Positions 39,308 through 48,073 of a DNA stretch of 64,000 bases are shown here, piece by piece. The translations under genes were made by a program, and so were the position numbers. Every line of letters begins with the position of its first letter. The stretch's first letter is position 1. The notes beneath the pieces were generated by a model. That model was not told the DNA's origin. It made no database searches and saw only the letters and a list, made by a program, of their open reading frames with translations. Source of the stretch: Streptomyces sp. DHE7-1 (GTDB taxonomy: Bacteria; Actinomycetota; Actinomycetes; Streptomycetales; Streptomycetaceae); assembly GCA_016432725.1 (NCBI GenBank), contig JACJDG010000003.1, positions 434,001 through 498,000 of the forward strand, in the 5' to 3' direction.

Positions 39308-40142
39308 GTGGGGCAGCCGGAGCAGCGTGCCGAGGGCGCGGGACCTTTCGTCACCAGACAGACGTGGCACCGTCCCGGCGGCGAGACCGTGGTGTGGGAG
39401 TCACGGACCGCCCGGCGGCGCGGAACGGTCGCCGTCCGGCCCCCGGTGCCGCGCCGAGCCGTCAGGCCCCGCGGACTCCGTGTCCGTGGGCCGGCTGCGC
39501 CGGCTCAACGCCGTCGCGGCGACCGCCTTCGTCGTCGGCGGAGCCCTCTTCGCGGTCGGTGCGGGCATCGCCCAGTTCGGCTCCGGCGACGCGCTCAGGT
39601 GCGCCTCGGTCTACTTCGCGGGTGGTCTGTTCTTCAACACCGGCGGCTATGTGTCGCTGCTCCAGGTGATCAACGCACCGGTCCACACCGAGGGCCGGCT
39701 GGTGACGCCCCGCTGGCGGTGGTGGACCTACGAGCCCATGCGGGTGGACTGGCTGAGCGCGTTCGTCCTCTTCGCGGGCACGCTGGTGTTCGCGGTCAAC
39801 CTGGTCGACTCCTTCCTCCGGGGACTGAGCGTTCAGCAGATCAACCGGCTGATCTGGGTGCCCGACGTGATCGGCTGCGTGCTGTTCCTGGTCTCCGGAC
39901 ACCTGGGCTTCGCCGAGATCTGCCACCGCGGCCGCCCCTGCGCCCGTCCGCGCAGTCTCGGCTGGTGGATCGTCGCCGTCAATCAGCTCGGCTCCGTCCT
40001 GTTCATGGTCTCCGCCCTCACCGCCTTCACCCGCCCCGCCACGGGCAGCCTCGTCAACGCCGACATCGCCAACTGGGGCACGCTCACCGGCGCCCTGTGC
40101 TTCTCCGTGGCCGGCGTCCTTCAGCTCCGCGAAAGGCCCTGA
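39308..40142 (+). CDS. multi-pass membrane protein, YrhK-like type (two frameshifts)
   Basis: About 279 residues. A soluble N-terminus (FVTRQTWHRPGGETVVWESR) precedes five or six membrane helices: AVAATAFVVGGALFAVGAG, LSAFVLFAGTLVFAVNLVDS, DVIGCVLFLVSGHLGFAEIC, and WWIVAVNQLGSVLFMVSAL. The front and back are in different frames. One C missing from CCCCC at 39440-39444 and one from CCCC at 39467-39470 together give a smooth join (VRPPGAAPSRQAPADSVSVG). Start GTG 39308. The role is unknown. A hairpin terminator follows. Confidence 0.75.
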
Positions 40143-40168
40143 CCCACCCGGGCCGAATCACTCCGTGT

Positions 40169-40189
40169 AACCGTGCGCCACGCACGGTT
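40169..40189 (+). terminator. intrinsic hairpin terminator
   Basis: AACCGTGCG, loop CCA, CGCACGGTT: perfect 9-bp stem 27 bases after the stop of the membrane protein gene, followed by T and C. Confidence 0.8.
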
Positions 40190-40329
40190 TCAGGGCGCCG
40201 GAACGGCGTACACGGCTGGATTCGCGTCATCAGCGGGGCACACGGGGTACAAGAGACAGGCAAGGGCCTCGCACGCGCGTTCACGAACAGCACGGAGGCT
40301 CGCGATCCGAGGACCTGGAGGCGAGGGAC

Positions 40330-42089
40330 ATGGGGCGGCCGGAGAACACGGAGACCCGCCATGAGCGGTTCCGGACGGCGCCTTCCTCCCGGCTGGCCCG
40401 CGCACTGGAGGACATCGGCGCCGGTGCGTACGCCGTCGACGAGCAGGGCCGTATCGTCGCCGTCAACACCCGCGCCGGACACCTGCTGGGCAGGGGCGCC
40501 CAGGATCTGATCGGGCAGGACGCCCATGACCTGCTGCACCGCGGGTCACAGGGGCAGCGGCTGCCCGCCACCCAGTGCGGCATGCGGCAGGCCTTCCACT
40601 CCGGGCACCCGGCACACGGCCCCACCGACTACTTCGCCCACGCCGACGGCACCCTGCTGCCCATCTCCTGGATGCTCACCCCGTACGACATCGGGGACGA
40701 CGCGAGCGGCACCCTCGTGGTGTTCCACGTCCTCGAACGACCGCACCCGGCCGGCCCCCACCCCGACGAGACGGCCGAGACACTCACCGACCTGGAACGA
40801 CTGGCTCTCCTGGCCGAGACCACCACCCAGCTGACCTCCACCCTCGACGTCGACGAGGCGCTGCGCCGACTGGTGGGCCTGGTCCTGCCCCGGCTGGCGG
40901 ACTGGGCCGTCATCGATCTGATCACCGAGCGCGACGAGGTGTGGCGCACCGCCGTGGTCCAGGCCGACGGCGGCGCCCTGATCCACCACGAGGAGCTGCA
41001 GGGACCCATGCCGCCGGTACCGGAGACATCCCTCATGCCCCTGTCCAGGGCACTGCGCGGCATCGCTTCCACCCTCGCCGGCCCGGAGACCTACCGTGTC
41101 GCCCCGGACTCCGGCATCGCGGTCGAACAGCGTCATCTGTTCGACGCCACCGGCATCCGCTCCGCCGCCATCGCACCCATCCGCAGCACCCGGGACGTCC
41201 TGGGCGCGCTGACGCTCGGCCGCGCCGGGCAGCCGGACGACTTCACCGTCGCCGACCTCACCCTGCTGGAGGACATCGCCCGGCGTGCCGGCCTCGCCCT
41301 GGACAACGCGCGCCTCTACCAGCGGCAGCGCGCGATCGCCGAGACCATGCAGAACCATCTGCTGCCCCAGATGCCGAGCGTGCCCGGCCTGCAGATGACG
41401 GTGCGCTATCTGCCCGCACCGGACGCCTCGCAGGTCGGCGGCGACTGGTACGACGCCTTCACCCTCTCCGACGGAGCCACCGCGCTGGCCATCGGCGACG
41501 TCGTCGGCCACGATCTGGAGGCCGCCGCCGGCATGGCCCAGCTGCGCAACATGCTCCGCGCGTACGCCTGGTCCCAGCAGAAACCGCCCAGCAGGATCGT
41601 GGACCGGCTGGACGAGGCGATCATGCCCATCACCGACGTCGCGATGGCCACGCTCATCTTCGCCCGGCTGACCCGTACCGGCGACGGCCGCTGGGAACTG
41701 TCCTGGACGAACGCCGGTCATCCCCGCCGCTGCTCATCACCCACGACGGCCTGACCGAATACCTCACCGACGGGCACGGCATCCTGCTCGGTACCGGAAC
41801 CGGCACCGACCGGCCCGACGCCACGATCACGCTGCCGCCGGACAGCACCCTCCTGCTCTACACCGACGGACTCATCGAAGCGCCCGGCCGCACCCTCGAC
41901 GAGGGCCTGGACGAGCTGCGCCAGCACGCCGCGGCCCTGGCCCACCGGCCGCTGACCTCCTTCACCGACCGGCTCCTGCGGCGCGTGCGCCCGCCGGGTC
42001 TCGACGACGTCGCCCTTCTCGCCCTGCGCACACCGCCGGGTCCCCCGCGCACCACTCGTAGCCGAGGGCGGTGCGGAGCGGCCCCGTAG
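40330..42089 (+). CDS. PAS-GAF-SpoIIE protein phosphatase (one frameshift)
   Basis: About 586 residues. A PAS domain (about 22-130, ALEDIGAGAYAVDEQGRIVAVN), a GAF domain (about 165-325) and a PP2C-like SpoIIE domain from about 345. The latter has metal-binding Asp in QVGGDWYDAF and IGDVVGHDLEAAAGMAQLR, TLLLYTDGL and GLDDVALLAL. One C is missing from CCCC at 41722-41725, inside the phosphatase domain; restored: NAGHPPPLLITHDG. Such proteins dephosphorylate STAS antagonists and so switch on SigF/SigB-type sigma factors in response to a small ligand, redox or light signal sensed by the N-terminal domains. Confidence 0.93.
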
Positions 42090-42295
42090 CCGCACCGGCG
42101 CGGAGGCGGCACCCCGGGGCCGCCGGGGCGGCGGGCGACGCGTACCGTGCGAGCGGGCGGGGGCGCACGAGGGGGACGGATGTGACCCAGGTCACCGGCC
42201 GGATCGCGGTACCGCCCCGCCCTGGGCACCCGCCGCCCGCGCCGTCGCACCTACCGGTCCCGCCCGTACTGCCGAGCCCGCCGTGAAAGGATCCC

Positions 42296-43417
42296 GTGCT
42301 CACCTCCTACGCCGCCCATTTCGACACCCCCGCCGGCTACCTCGACTTCGCGCGGTTCGGGCCGCCCTCGCGCGACGTCGTGGCCGCCACCACGCGGGCG
42401 ATGAGCGAGTCCGCGCAGGCGGGCCACACCACCGTGGACGACCTGATGCGCGCGGAGGAGACGGCACGCACGGCCGCCGCCCGGCTGGCGGGGAGCGACG
42501 CCGAGCACACCGTGCTGCTGCCCAACGCGTCCACCGGTCTGTTCCACGCGGCCCTCGGTGTCCGGGAGGGTGTGGTCCTCGTGCCCCGCACCGACTTCCC
42601 GGCGAACCACTATCCGTGGCGGCGCACCGCCGAACTGGGCCGGGCCACGCCTCGCTGGCTCGACCCGGGCCCCGGCGAAGGGGTCACCGCCGACCTGGTC
42701 CGCGCCGCCCTCACCGACGACGTGGTGGCGGTGTCCGTCAGCGCCGTCGACTTCCGGACCGGTTTCCGCGCCGATCTGGCGGCGCTGCGCGAGGCGATCG
42801 GGCCCGGCCGGCTGCTCGTCGTGGACGCGATCCAGGCGTTCGGGGTGACCGACATGGTCTGGGAGGCGGCCGACGTGGTGGTCGCGGGCGGCCAGAAGTG
42901 GCTGCGCGCCGGCTGGGCCACGGGCTTCGCGACCTTGTCCGACCGGGCCCTGCACATGCTGGAGCCCGTCCTGACCGGCTGGACGGGTGTGACGGAAGCG
43001 GGCGTGTTCGACGGCGCGGAGCATTCACCCGCCCCCGACGCGCGGCGGTGGTCCGTCACGAATCTCAGTCCCGTGACGGCCGCGGCGTTCGCCGCCGCGC
43101 TGGACCTCGTCGAGCGGCACACCGTGCCGGCGATCGAGGCGGCCATCGCCACGCGGATCACCGAACTCACCGAGGTGGTCCACCGGCACGGCGGCCGGGT
43201 CCTGTCCCCCGCCGATCCCGCCCGGCGTGCGGGCATCCTCTCCTTCACCATGCCGGGTCACGAACCGGCGCAGGTCGCGAAGGCGCTGCACGCCGAGGGC
43301 ATCGCGCTGACCGCCCGGGAGAACTCCCTGCGGCTCTCCCCGCACGCCTCGACCCCGCCCGAGGTGTCCGAGCACCTCGCCGCCGCGCTCCTGGCACTGC
43401 GCGGCCGGCGCTCGTGA
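42296..43417 (+). CDS. class V aminotransferase-like PLP enzyme
   Basis: 373 residues. Fold type I PLP enzyme: LLVVDAIQAFGVTD holds the Asp that pairs with the pyridine N, and VVAGGQKWLRAGWATGF the PLP-binding Lys. SYAAHFDTPAGYLDFARFG at the N-terminus and RLSPHASTPPEVSEHL at the C-terminus place it near the isopenicillin-N-epimerase/cysteine-desulfurase-like group. The substrate is unknown. Start GTG 42296 after AAAGGA. It lies between two SpoIIE-type phosphatases on the same strand, with 206 and 106 bases to each. Confidence 0.88.
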   Translation: MLTSYAAHFDTPAGYLDFARFGPPSRDVVAATTRAMSESAQAGHTTVDDLMRAEETARTAAARLAGSDAEHTVLLPNASTGLFHAALGVREGVVLVPRTDFPANHYPWRRTAELGRATPRWLDPGPGEGVTADLVRAALTDDVVAVSVSAVDFRTGFRADLAALREAIGPGRLLVVDAIQAFGVTDMVWEAADVVVAGGQKWLRAGWATGFATLSDRALHMLEPVLTGWTGVTEAGVFDGAEHSPAPDARRWSVTNLSPVTAAAFAAALDLVERHTVPAIEAAIATRITELTEVVHRHGGRVLSPADPARRAGILSFTMPGHEPAQVAKALHAEGIALTARENSLRLSPHASTPPEVSEHLAAALLALRGRRS

Positions 43418-43523
43418 CACCGGTCCGGCCCGATGACGGGCACCCGGGCGGGCCGGTGCCACCGGGCCCGCGCATCCGGGCCGGGCCGCGGGGCACAAGG
43501 AGAAGAAGAACGGGGAGGTGGGT

Positions 43524-44735
43524 GTGTTCGACGAGGACGGCTTGGGCCTGGACGAGGTGTTGCGGGCGGCGGAGGACGCCGCCCCGGTGGAGTCGGTGGA
43601 CGTGGTGGCCCGAAACCTGGAGAAACGGTATTCGGCGGCACAGGTGTCCTTCCTGCTCGTGGACATGCTGGGCCGGGAAGCGGTGCGGCTGCCCAGAGCC
43701 GGCACGGCGGCGCAGGGCCGCGACGAGCCGGAGCGGATGGAGCTGGCGGGCAGCGTCTACGACCTGGTGCTGCGCTCCCAGCGACTGCACCAGGAGGACG
43801 ACGGCGGGGCCGGCTGCCGGCTGGTGGCGCCCGTGACGAACCGCGGCGACTGCATCGGCGTGCTGGAGATGGTGGTGCCGCAGGTGGACGACACGGTCCG
43901 CGAGGCGGTGGCGCGGGCGGCGCACGCCCTCGCCTACATCGTGGTGACCGACCGGCGCTTCACCGACCTCTACCACTCGGGGCGGCGTACCACCGCCATG
44001 AGTCTGGCGGCGGAGATTCAACACCAGCTCCTGCCCTCGGCGCCCTGCTGCGAAGCGGCCCAGTTCACCCTGGCGGGCGGTCTGGCACCGGCCGACGACA
44101 TCGGTGGCGACACCTACGACTACGCCCTCGACGAGGACGTCCTCCATGTGTCGATCACGGACGCGATGGGTCACGACACGGCGTCGGCGCTGCTGGCCAC
44201 GCTGACCGTCAACGCCCTGCGCGGGGCTCGCCGCGCCGGCCGCGGCCTGTTCGACCAGGCGAACGCGGCGCACCACGCGATCATGACCGCCGGCCGCGGC
44301 ATGACGACCGGCCAGCTGCTGCGCGTCGAGCTGGACTCCGGCGCCGTCGAGCTGGTGAACGCCGGCCACCCCTGGCCGCTTCGGCTGCGCGACGGGCGGA
44401 TCGAGGAGCTGCCGCTGAAGGTGAACCTGCCGTTCGGGGTACCCGCTCCGGTCGCCTACGAGGTGCAGCGGTTCCACCTCGAGCCGGGTGATCGCCTGGT
44501 GCTGATCACCGACGGCATGCTGGACCGCGAGGCCGCCGCGATCGATCTGCCCGCCCTCATCAAGGACACCGGCGACGACCACCCTCGCGAGGTGGTCCGG
44601 ACCCTGACCACGGCGGCCGTCGACGCGTACGGGGGGAGCCTGGCGGACGACGCCACCACCCTGGTGCTGGACTGGCACGGCAGTCACTCGGGACTGCGCA
44701 CCACCTGCGGCGGCTCCAACACCAACGCCCGCTGA
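43524..44735 (+). CDS. GAF-like/SpoIIE (PP2C) protein phosphatase
   Basis: About 403 residues. The N-terminal ~150 residues form a divergent GAF-like sensor. The PP2C SpoIIE domain follows with LAPADDIGGDTYDYAL and ITDAMGHDTASAL for metal binding, LVLITDGML, and the closing SLADDATTLVLDW. Unlike the gene at 40330 it is intact. The second GTG (43524) is taken as start because the GGGGAGG site at 43512-43518 overlaps the first GTG. Probable target is a STAS anti-sigma antagonist. Confidence 0.92.
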   Translation: MFDEDGLGLDEVLRAAEDAAPVESVDVVARNLEKRYSAAQVSFLLVDMLGREAVRLPRAGTAAQGRDEPERMELAGSVYDLVLRSQRLHQEDDGGAGCRLVAPVTNRGDCIGVLEMVVPQVDDTVREAVARAAHALAYIVVTDRRFTDLYHSGRRTTAMSLAAEIQHQLLPSAPCCEAAQFTLAGGLAPADDIGGDTYDYALDEDVLHVSITDAMGHDTASALLATLTVNALRGARRAGRGLFDQANAAHHAIMTAGRGMTTGQLLRVELDSGAVELVNAGHPWPLRLRDGRIEELPLKVNLPFGVPAPVAYEVQRFHLEPGDRLVLITDGMLDREAAAIDLPALIKDTGDDHPREVVRTLTTAAVDAYGGSLADDATTLVLDWHGSHSGLRTTCGGSNTNAR

Positions 44736-44823
44736 CCGCGCGGCACGGCTCACGCGGCGGCCCGGGTCAGGCCGGGGAGCCGGGGCCGGGTGGGATGTGG
44801 ACGGTCATGATCAGGCGGCCGCG

Positions 44824-45774
44824 TCACTCCTGGGCCTCCAGGAGGCGGCGGGTGCGGTCCAGCAGGGCCTGGCGCACGGCGTCCGGCGCGAGGACCCGGA
44901 GCGGTGTGCCGAGGCCGAGGAGGTAGCGGGCGAGGCCGTCCGGGTCGGGGCCGCCTATGTCGACAAGGGTCGCGTCGGGGCCGTCGGGGCGGTGGGTGCC
45001 GATCGTCGCGGGGACGAGCCTCAGCGCCGCGTCCATCGGGAGGGGAAGACGGACGGTCGCCGAGAGCGGGTAGGGGCCGTTCGCGATGTTGCGGGAGACC
45101 AGGCGTGCCGCGTCGGGCGGGTCGGAGAGGTCCGCCGGACGGCCGGTGGGCTGCAGCCGGTCCACCCGGTCGGCCCGGAACGTGCGCCACTCGCCGCGCT
45201 CCACGTCCCGCGCGACGAAGTACCAGCGGCGGCCGGTGCACACGAGACGGTACGGGTCGACGTCGCGGAGGGTCACCCGCCCCTGCGCGTCGACGTAGGA
45301 CAGCCGGGCCCGCTCTCCCCGCCGGCAGGCGACCGCCAACTCCAGCAACAGGCCCGTCGCGACCCGTGGCCCGTCGGCCGTGGGAAGGCTGACGAATGCG
45401 TCGTCCAGGTCGCCGAGCCGCTCCGCGATCCGCCGGGGCAGCACCTGACGCAGCTTCAGCAGGGCCGAGAGCGCGGCCTGGTCACCGCCCGCCGCGTCGC
45501 TCTGGGCCGCCTCTCTCAGACCGGCCGCCACGGCGAGCGCCTCCTCGTCGTCGAGGATCAGCGGCGGCACCTGGGAACCCGCGCGGAGACGGTAGCCGCC
45601 CCAGGGACCGGCCTCGGAGTCGACGGTGTAGCCGAGCTCGCGCAGCCGGGCGACGTCCCGGCGGACCGTGCGGTCCGTGACCTCCATGCGCTCGGCCAGT
45701 TCGACGCAGGTCCACGACGGCCGGGAGGACAGCAGCGACAGCAGCCGCAGCAGGCGGGCGGAGGAGCTGATCAC
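44824..45774 (-). CDS. WYL-domain transcriptional regulator
   Basis: About 316 residues. HTH_11 winged helix (ELAERMEVTDRTVRRDVARL, followed by YTVDSEAGPWGGYRL) and a WYL domain (RLSYVDAQGRVTLRDVDPYRL, then RRWYFVARD) plus a C-terminal extension. WYL domains sense nucleic acids or nucleotides. GTG 45774 opens at VISSSARLLRLL; the 18 residues before it overlap the divergent promoter. Its divergent neighbour, the VOC protein at 45846, is the likely target; such WYL-VOC pairs recur in Streptomyces. Confidence 0.9.
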   Translation of the reverse strand: MISSSARLLRLLSLLSSRPSWTCVELAERMEVTDRTVRRDVARLRELGYTVDSEAGPWGGYRLRAGSQVPPLILDDEEALAVAAGLREAAQSDAAGGDQAALSALLKLRQVLPRRIAERLGDLDDAFVSLPTADGPRVATGLLLELAVACRRGERARLSYVDAQGRVTLRDVDPYRLVCTGRRWYFVARDVERGEWRTFRADRVDRLQPTGRPADLSDPPDAARLVSRNIANGPYPLSATVRLPLPMDAALRLVPATIGTHRPDGPDATLVDIGGPDPDGLARYLLGLGTPLRVLAPDAVRQALLDRTRRLLEAQE

Positions 45775-45832
45775 CCGGGGAAGTTTTCCACACCACGCCA
45801 CAACCAGGACCGCAACTGTCCGGGTCACGTCC

Positions 45833-45838
45833 TAGCGT
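45833..45838 (+). promoter_or_regulatory. candidate -10 box of the VOC gene
   Basis: TAGCGT lies seven bases before the ATG of the VOC gene, which would give a leaderless or nearly leaderless transcript. Upstream, GGACCGCAACTGTCC (near 45808-45822) contains an inverted GGAC/GTCC pair that could be the WYL regulator site. A -35 was not fixed. Confidence 0.4.
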
Positions 45839-45845
45839 TCCCTCC

Positions 45846-46232
45846 ATGAGCACGGACACCACTTCCGCACCCGCGTTCCGCTACGCCGCCGTCACCTTCG
45901 ACTGCGCCGACCCCGCCGAAATGGCCCGCTTCTACGGCGAGTCGCTCGGCATGTCGGTCCTCTACTCCAGCGACGACTTCATCCTGCTCGGCAGGGAGGG
46001 CTCGACCGGCCTCGGTTTCAACCGCCTGGCCGACTACCGCCCGCCGACCTGGCCGGATCCCGCCCAGGAGAAGCAGGCCCACATCGAACTGGGCGTCGAC
46101 GACCTGGACATCGCGGAGAAGCACCTGCTCGACCTGGGCGCCACCAAGCCCGGCTTCCAGCCGCAGCCGGAACGCTGGCGCGTGCTGCTGGACCCGGCCG
46201 GCCATCCGTTCTGCATCACGACCCTGGTCTGA
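45846..46232 (+). CDS. VOC family protein, partner of WYL regulator
   Basis: 128 residues, one glyoxalase-fold domain: AAVTFDCADPAEMARFYGESLG start, HIELGVDDLDIAEKHLLDLG, and closing strand RVLLDPAGHPFCITT. Substrate unknown. Divergent from the WYL regulator with 71 bases between the starts, and followed by a large hairpin. Confidence 0.9.
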   Translation: MSTDTTSAPAFRYAAVTFDCADPAEMARFYGESLGMSVLYSSDDFILLGREGSTGLGFNRLADYRPPTWPDPAQEKQAHIELGVDDLDIAEKHLLDLGATKPGFQPQPERWRVLLDPAGHPFCITTLV

Positions 46233-46245
46233 CCCGCGGCGGTGA

Positions 46246-46293
46246 CTCACCGGCATCGCGTCCGGCGGCCTCGCCGTGCCGGGTGCCGGTGAG
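46246..46293 (+). terminator. long hairpin terminator
   Basis: Outer stem CTCACCGGCA / TGCCGGTGAG (10 bp, perfect) encloses 28 bases that can form further pairs. It begins 14 bases after the stop of the VOC gene. Confidence 0.6.
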
Positions 46294-46494
46294 CCGGGTT
46301 CCTTCCGTACGCGGGCACTTCACGCTCGCCATGTCGTTGTGCGATGTGGGTGACGACGTCGTGATAAATTCGGCGCCGTCGTGCGCCACTGCGAACCGAG
46401 GAGGTGAGACCGATCAACGCTTCGACAGGTCGGGACTCCCTCTCTCGCACGGTCCTGGGAGTGCCCGCGTAAGGCATTCCGAAAGGCCAACGCC

Positions 46495-47226
46495 ATGCGC
46501 TTCACCTCCGAGACGTCGTCCGACGGCGTCACCGAACGAATCTTCCACCTCGGTGAGATCCCCGGCGTGCTGTGGACTCCGGAGGGTTCCACACAGACGC
46601 GTCCCCTGGTCCTGATCGGACACGGCGGCGGCCGGCACAAGAAGGCCCCCGGCCCCACGGCCCTGGCACGCCGTCTGGTGACCGAGTGTGGTTACGCCGT
46701 GGTGGCGATCGACGCGCCCGGCCACGGCGACCGGCCCCGACACCCGGAGTACGACCGGCTCGCGACCGAGAATCAGGCACGCGTCGATTCGGGCGAGGAA
46801 CTGGGCCCGCTGATCGCCGGCTTCCACGCCCTGGTGGCCCGTCAGACCGTGCCGGAATGGCGGGCGGTACTGGACGCGGTCCAGGAGCTCACGTACGTCG
46901 GTCGCGGGCCGGTGGGCTACTGGGGTGTGTCGCTGGGCTGCGGCCTGGGGGTCCCCTTCGTCGCCGCCGAGCCCCGGGTCCGTGCGGCGGTGCTGGGCCT
47001 GGGCGGCGCGTCGGCATCGGCGGAGGTCGCCGCACGCATCACCGTCCCGGTGGAGTTCCTGCTGCAGTGGGACGACGAGCGGGTGCCACGGGCGGCGGGC
47101 CTGGCGCTGTTCGACGCCCTGGCGTCGGCGGACAAGACGCTGCACGCCAACCCCGGCAAGCACGGAGACCTCCCGGCGGCCGAACTGGACAGTTCCCTGC
47201 GGTTCTTCGCCCGGCACCTGAACTGA
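46495..47226 (+). CDS. alpha/beta hydrolase, dienelactone-hydrolase-like
   Basis: 243 residues. Oxyanion region LIGHGGGRHK, nucleophile elbow GYWGVSLGCGLG (Ser), acid in WDDERVPRAAGLALF and the His in GKHGDLPAAE complete a catalytic triad. No signal peptide. It probably hydrolyses a small ester or lactone. ATG 46495. The 260-base upstream gap is AT-richer in places (GTGATAAATTC near 46361-46371) and likely holds its promoter. Confidence 0.88.
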   Translation: MRFTSETSSDGVTERIFHLGEIPGVLWTPEGSTQTRPLVLIGHGGGRHKKAPGPTALARRLVTECGYAVVAIDAPGHGDRPRHPEYDRLATENQARVDSGEELGPLIAGFHALVARQTVPEWRAVLDAVQELTYVGRGPVGYWGVSLGCGLGVPFVAAEPRVRAAVLGLGGASASAEVAARITVPVEFLLQWDDERVPRAAGLALFDALASADKTLHANPGKHGDLPAAELDSSLRFFARHLN

Positions 47227-47339
47227 CGCCGCCGGGGTTCACGACGCGTGCGCGCCGATCGGAGCCCGCCGTGGATATCGGCTTGCGCGGCCGCGTCATG
47301 CGGGTCAGGGTCGATTGACACCGGAAGAAGGCGGAGCAG

Positions 47340-47753
47340 ATGACCACGCACGACCACCCCGTGGACCACGAACTCGTCCAGGCCGCGGCGCAGGTCGCCG
47401 CCACGCGCTGCCGGGGCGACAACCACACCGTGGCGGCCGCGGCCCGAGCCCGGGACGGCCGGATCATCACCGCGGTCAACGCCTATCACTTCACCGGGGG
47501 CCCCTGCGCCGAGCTGGTCGTCATCGGCGCGGCCGCCGCCCAGGGGGCTTACGAGCTGGAGAGCATCGTGGCCGTGGGCGACCGGGACCGGGGGGTCGTC
47601 CCTCCGTGCGGCCGCTGCCGTCAGGTTCTGCTCGACTACTTCCCCACGCTCCGGGTCGTGGTCGGAAACGGTGACGGCGTCCGGGCGGTTCCCGTCCCGG
47701 ATCTGCTGCCGGAGACCTACGTCTGGGCCGACCACCAGCTCGACGGCGAGTGA
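47340..47753 (+). CDS. cytidine deaminase-like protein
   Basis: 137 residues. The zinc site is complete: PCAELVVIGAA supplies Cys and the catalytic Glu, VPPCGRCRQVL the PCxxC pair. The Cys-Ala-Glu form rather than His-Ala-Glu puts it with homotetrameric cytidine deaminases and blasticidin-S deaminases. It could act in pyrimidine salvage or on a nucleoside antibiotic. ATG 47340 follows GGCGGAGC. Same strand as the hydrolase 113 bases upstream. Confidence 0.88.
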   Translation: MTTHDHPVDHELVQAAAQVAATRCRGDNHTVAAAARARDGRIITAVNAYHFTGGPCAELVVIGAAAAQGAYELESIVAVGDRDRGVVPPCGRCRQVLLDYFPTLRVVVGNGDGVRAVPVPDLLPETYVWADHQLDGE

Positions 47754-47824
47754 GCCGGCGCGGCGCCGGGTGAACGGCGCGGATCGCGTGCCCCCGACGA
47801 CGGGTGCCGGGGCCGCGTCAGCTT

Positions 47825-47863
47825 CCCGTCAGCGGTCTCCGGCAGTCTCGTACTCGTGAACGG
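47825..47863 (+). promoter_or_regulatory. upstream block shared by both tRNA-like genes (copy 2)
   Basis: CCCGTCAG, ten bases, CAGTCT, six bases, CGTGAACGG, ending 29 bases before the tRNA-like RNA. Same words and spacing as at 36848-36886. Conserved between copies while the linker bases differ, so probably a promoter. Confidence 0.6.
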
Positions 47864-47892
47864 CACGGGGACGACGCCCCGGCCGGACGCAG

Positions 47893-47989
47893 GGAGAGGT
47901 GCCCGGAGTGGTTGATCGGGGACCAGCGAGCTCGCCTCACGGTCGGGCCTCCTCGGAGGTCCACGCAGGTTCGAATCCTGCCCTCTCCG
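47893..47989 (+). ncRNA. tRNA-Ser-like RNA without a normal anticodon loop (copy 2)
   Basis: Acceptor GGAGAGG (47893-47899) pairs with CCTCTCC (47982-47988), followed by G; the next bases are CAG, so CCA is not encoded. The D arm (CCCG/CGGG, same loop) and T arm are identical to copy 1. The variable arm is GGGCCTCC/GGAGGTCC: longer than in copy 1 and changed on both sides so that it still pairs, with the same G-U pair kept. The anticodon-arm region (47921-47944, 24 nt) forms GACC/GGTC, a bulged A, G-C (G-U in copy 1), a C-A mismatch, GAG/CTC and a five-base cap CTCGC. No 7-base loop. The paired changes argue that both copies are selected as structured RNAs. Confidence 0.8.
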
Positions 47990-48025
47990 CAGCGCACAGC
48001 CGTCCGGCGGGAACGGACACGCCGA

Positions 48026-48051
48026 AGGCCCGTCACACCGGTGACGGGCCT
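48026..48051. terminator. strong hairpin between tRNA-like gene and sigma factor gene
   Basis: AGGCCCGTCAC, four-base loop, GTGACGGGCCT: perfect 11-bp stem 37 bases after the tRNA-like RNA and 22 bases from the end of the convergent sigma factor gene. Likely bidirectional. Confidence 0.85.
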
Positions 48052-48073
48052 CCGTTACGCGCGGGGCGAGAGG

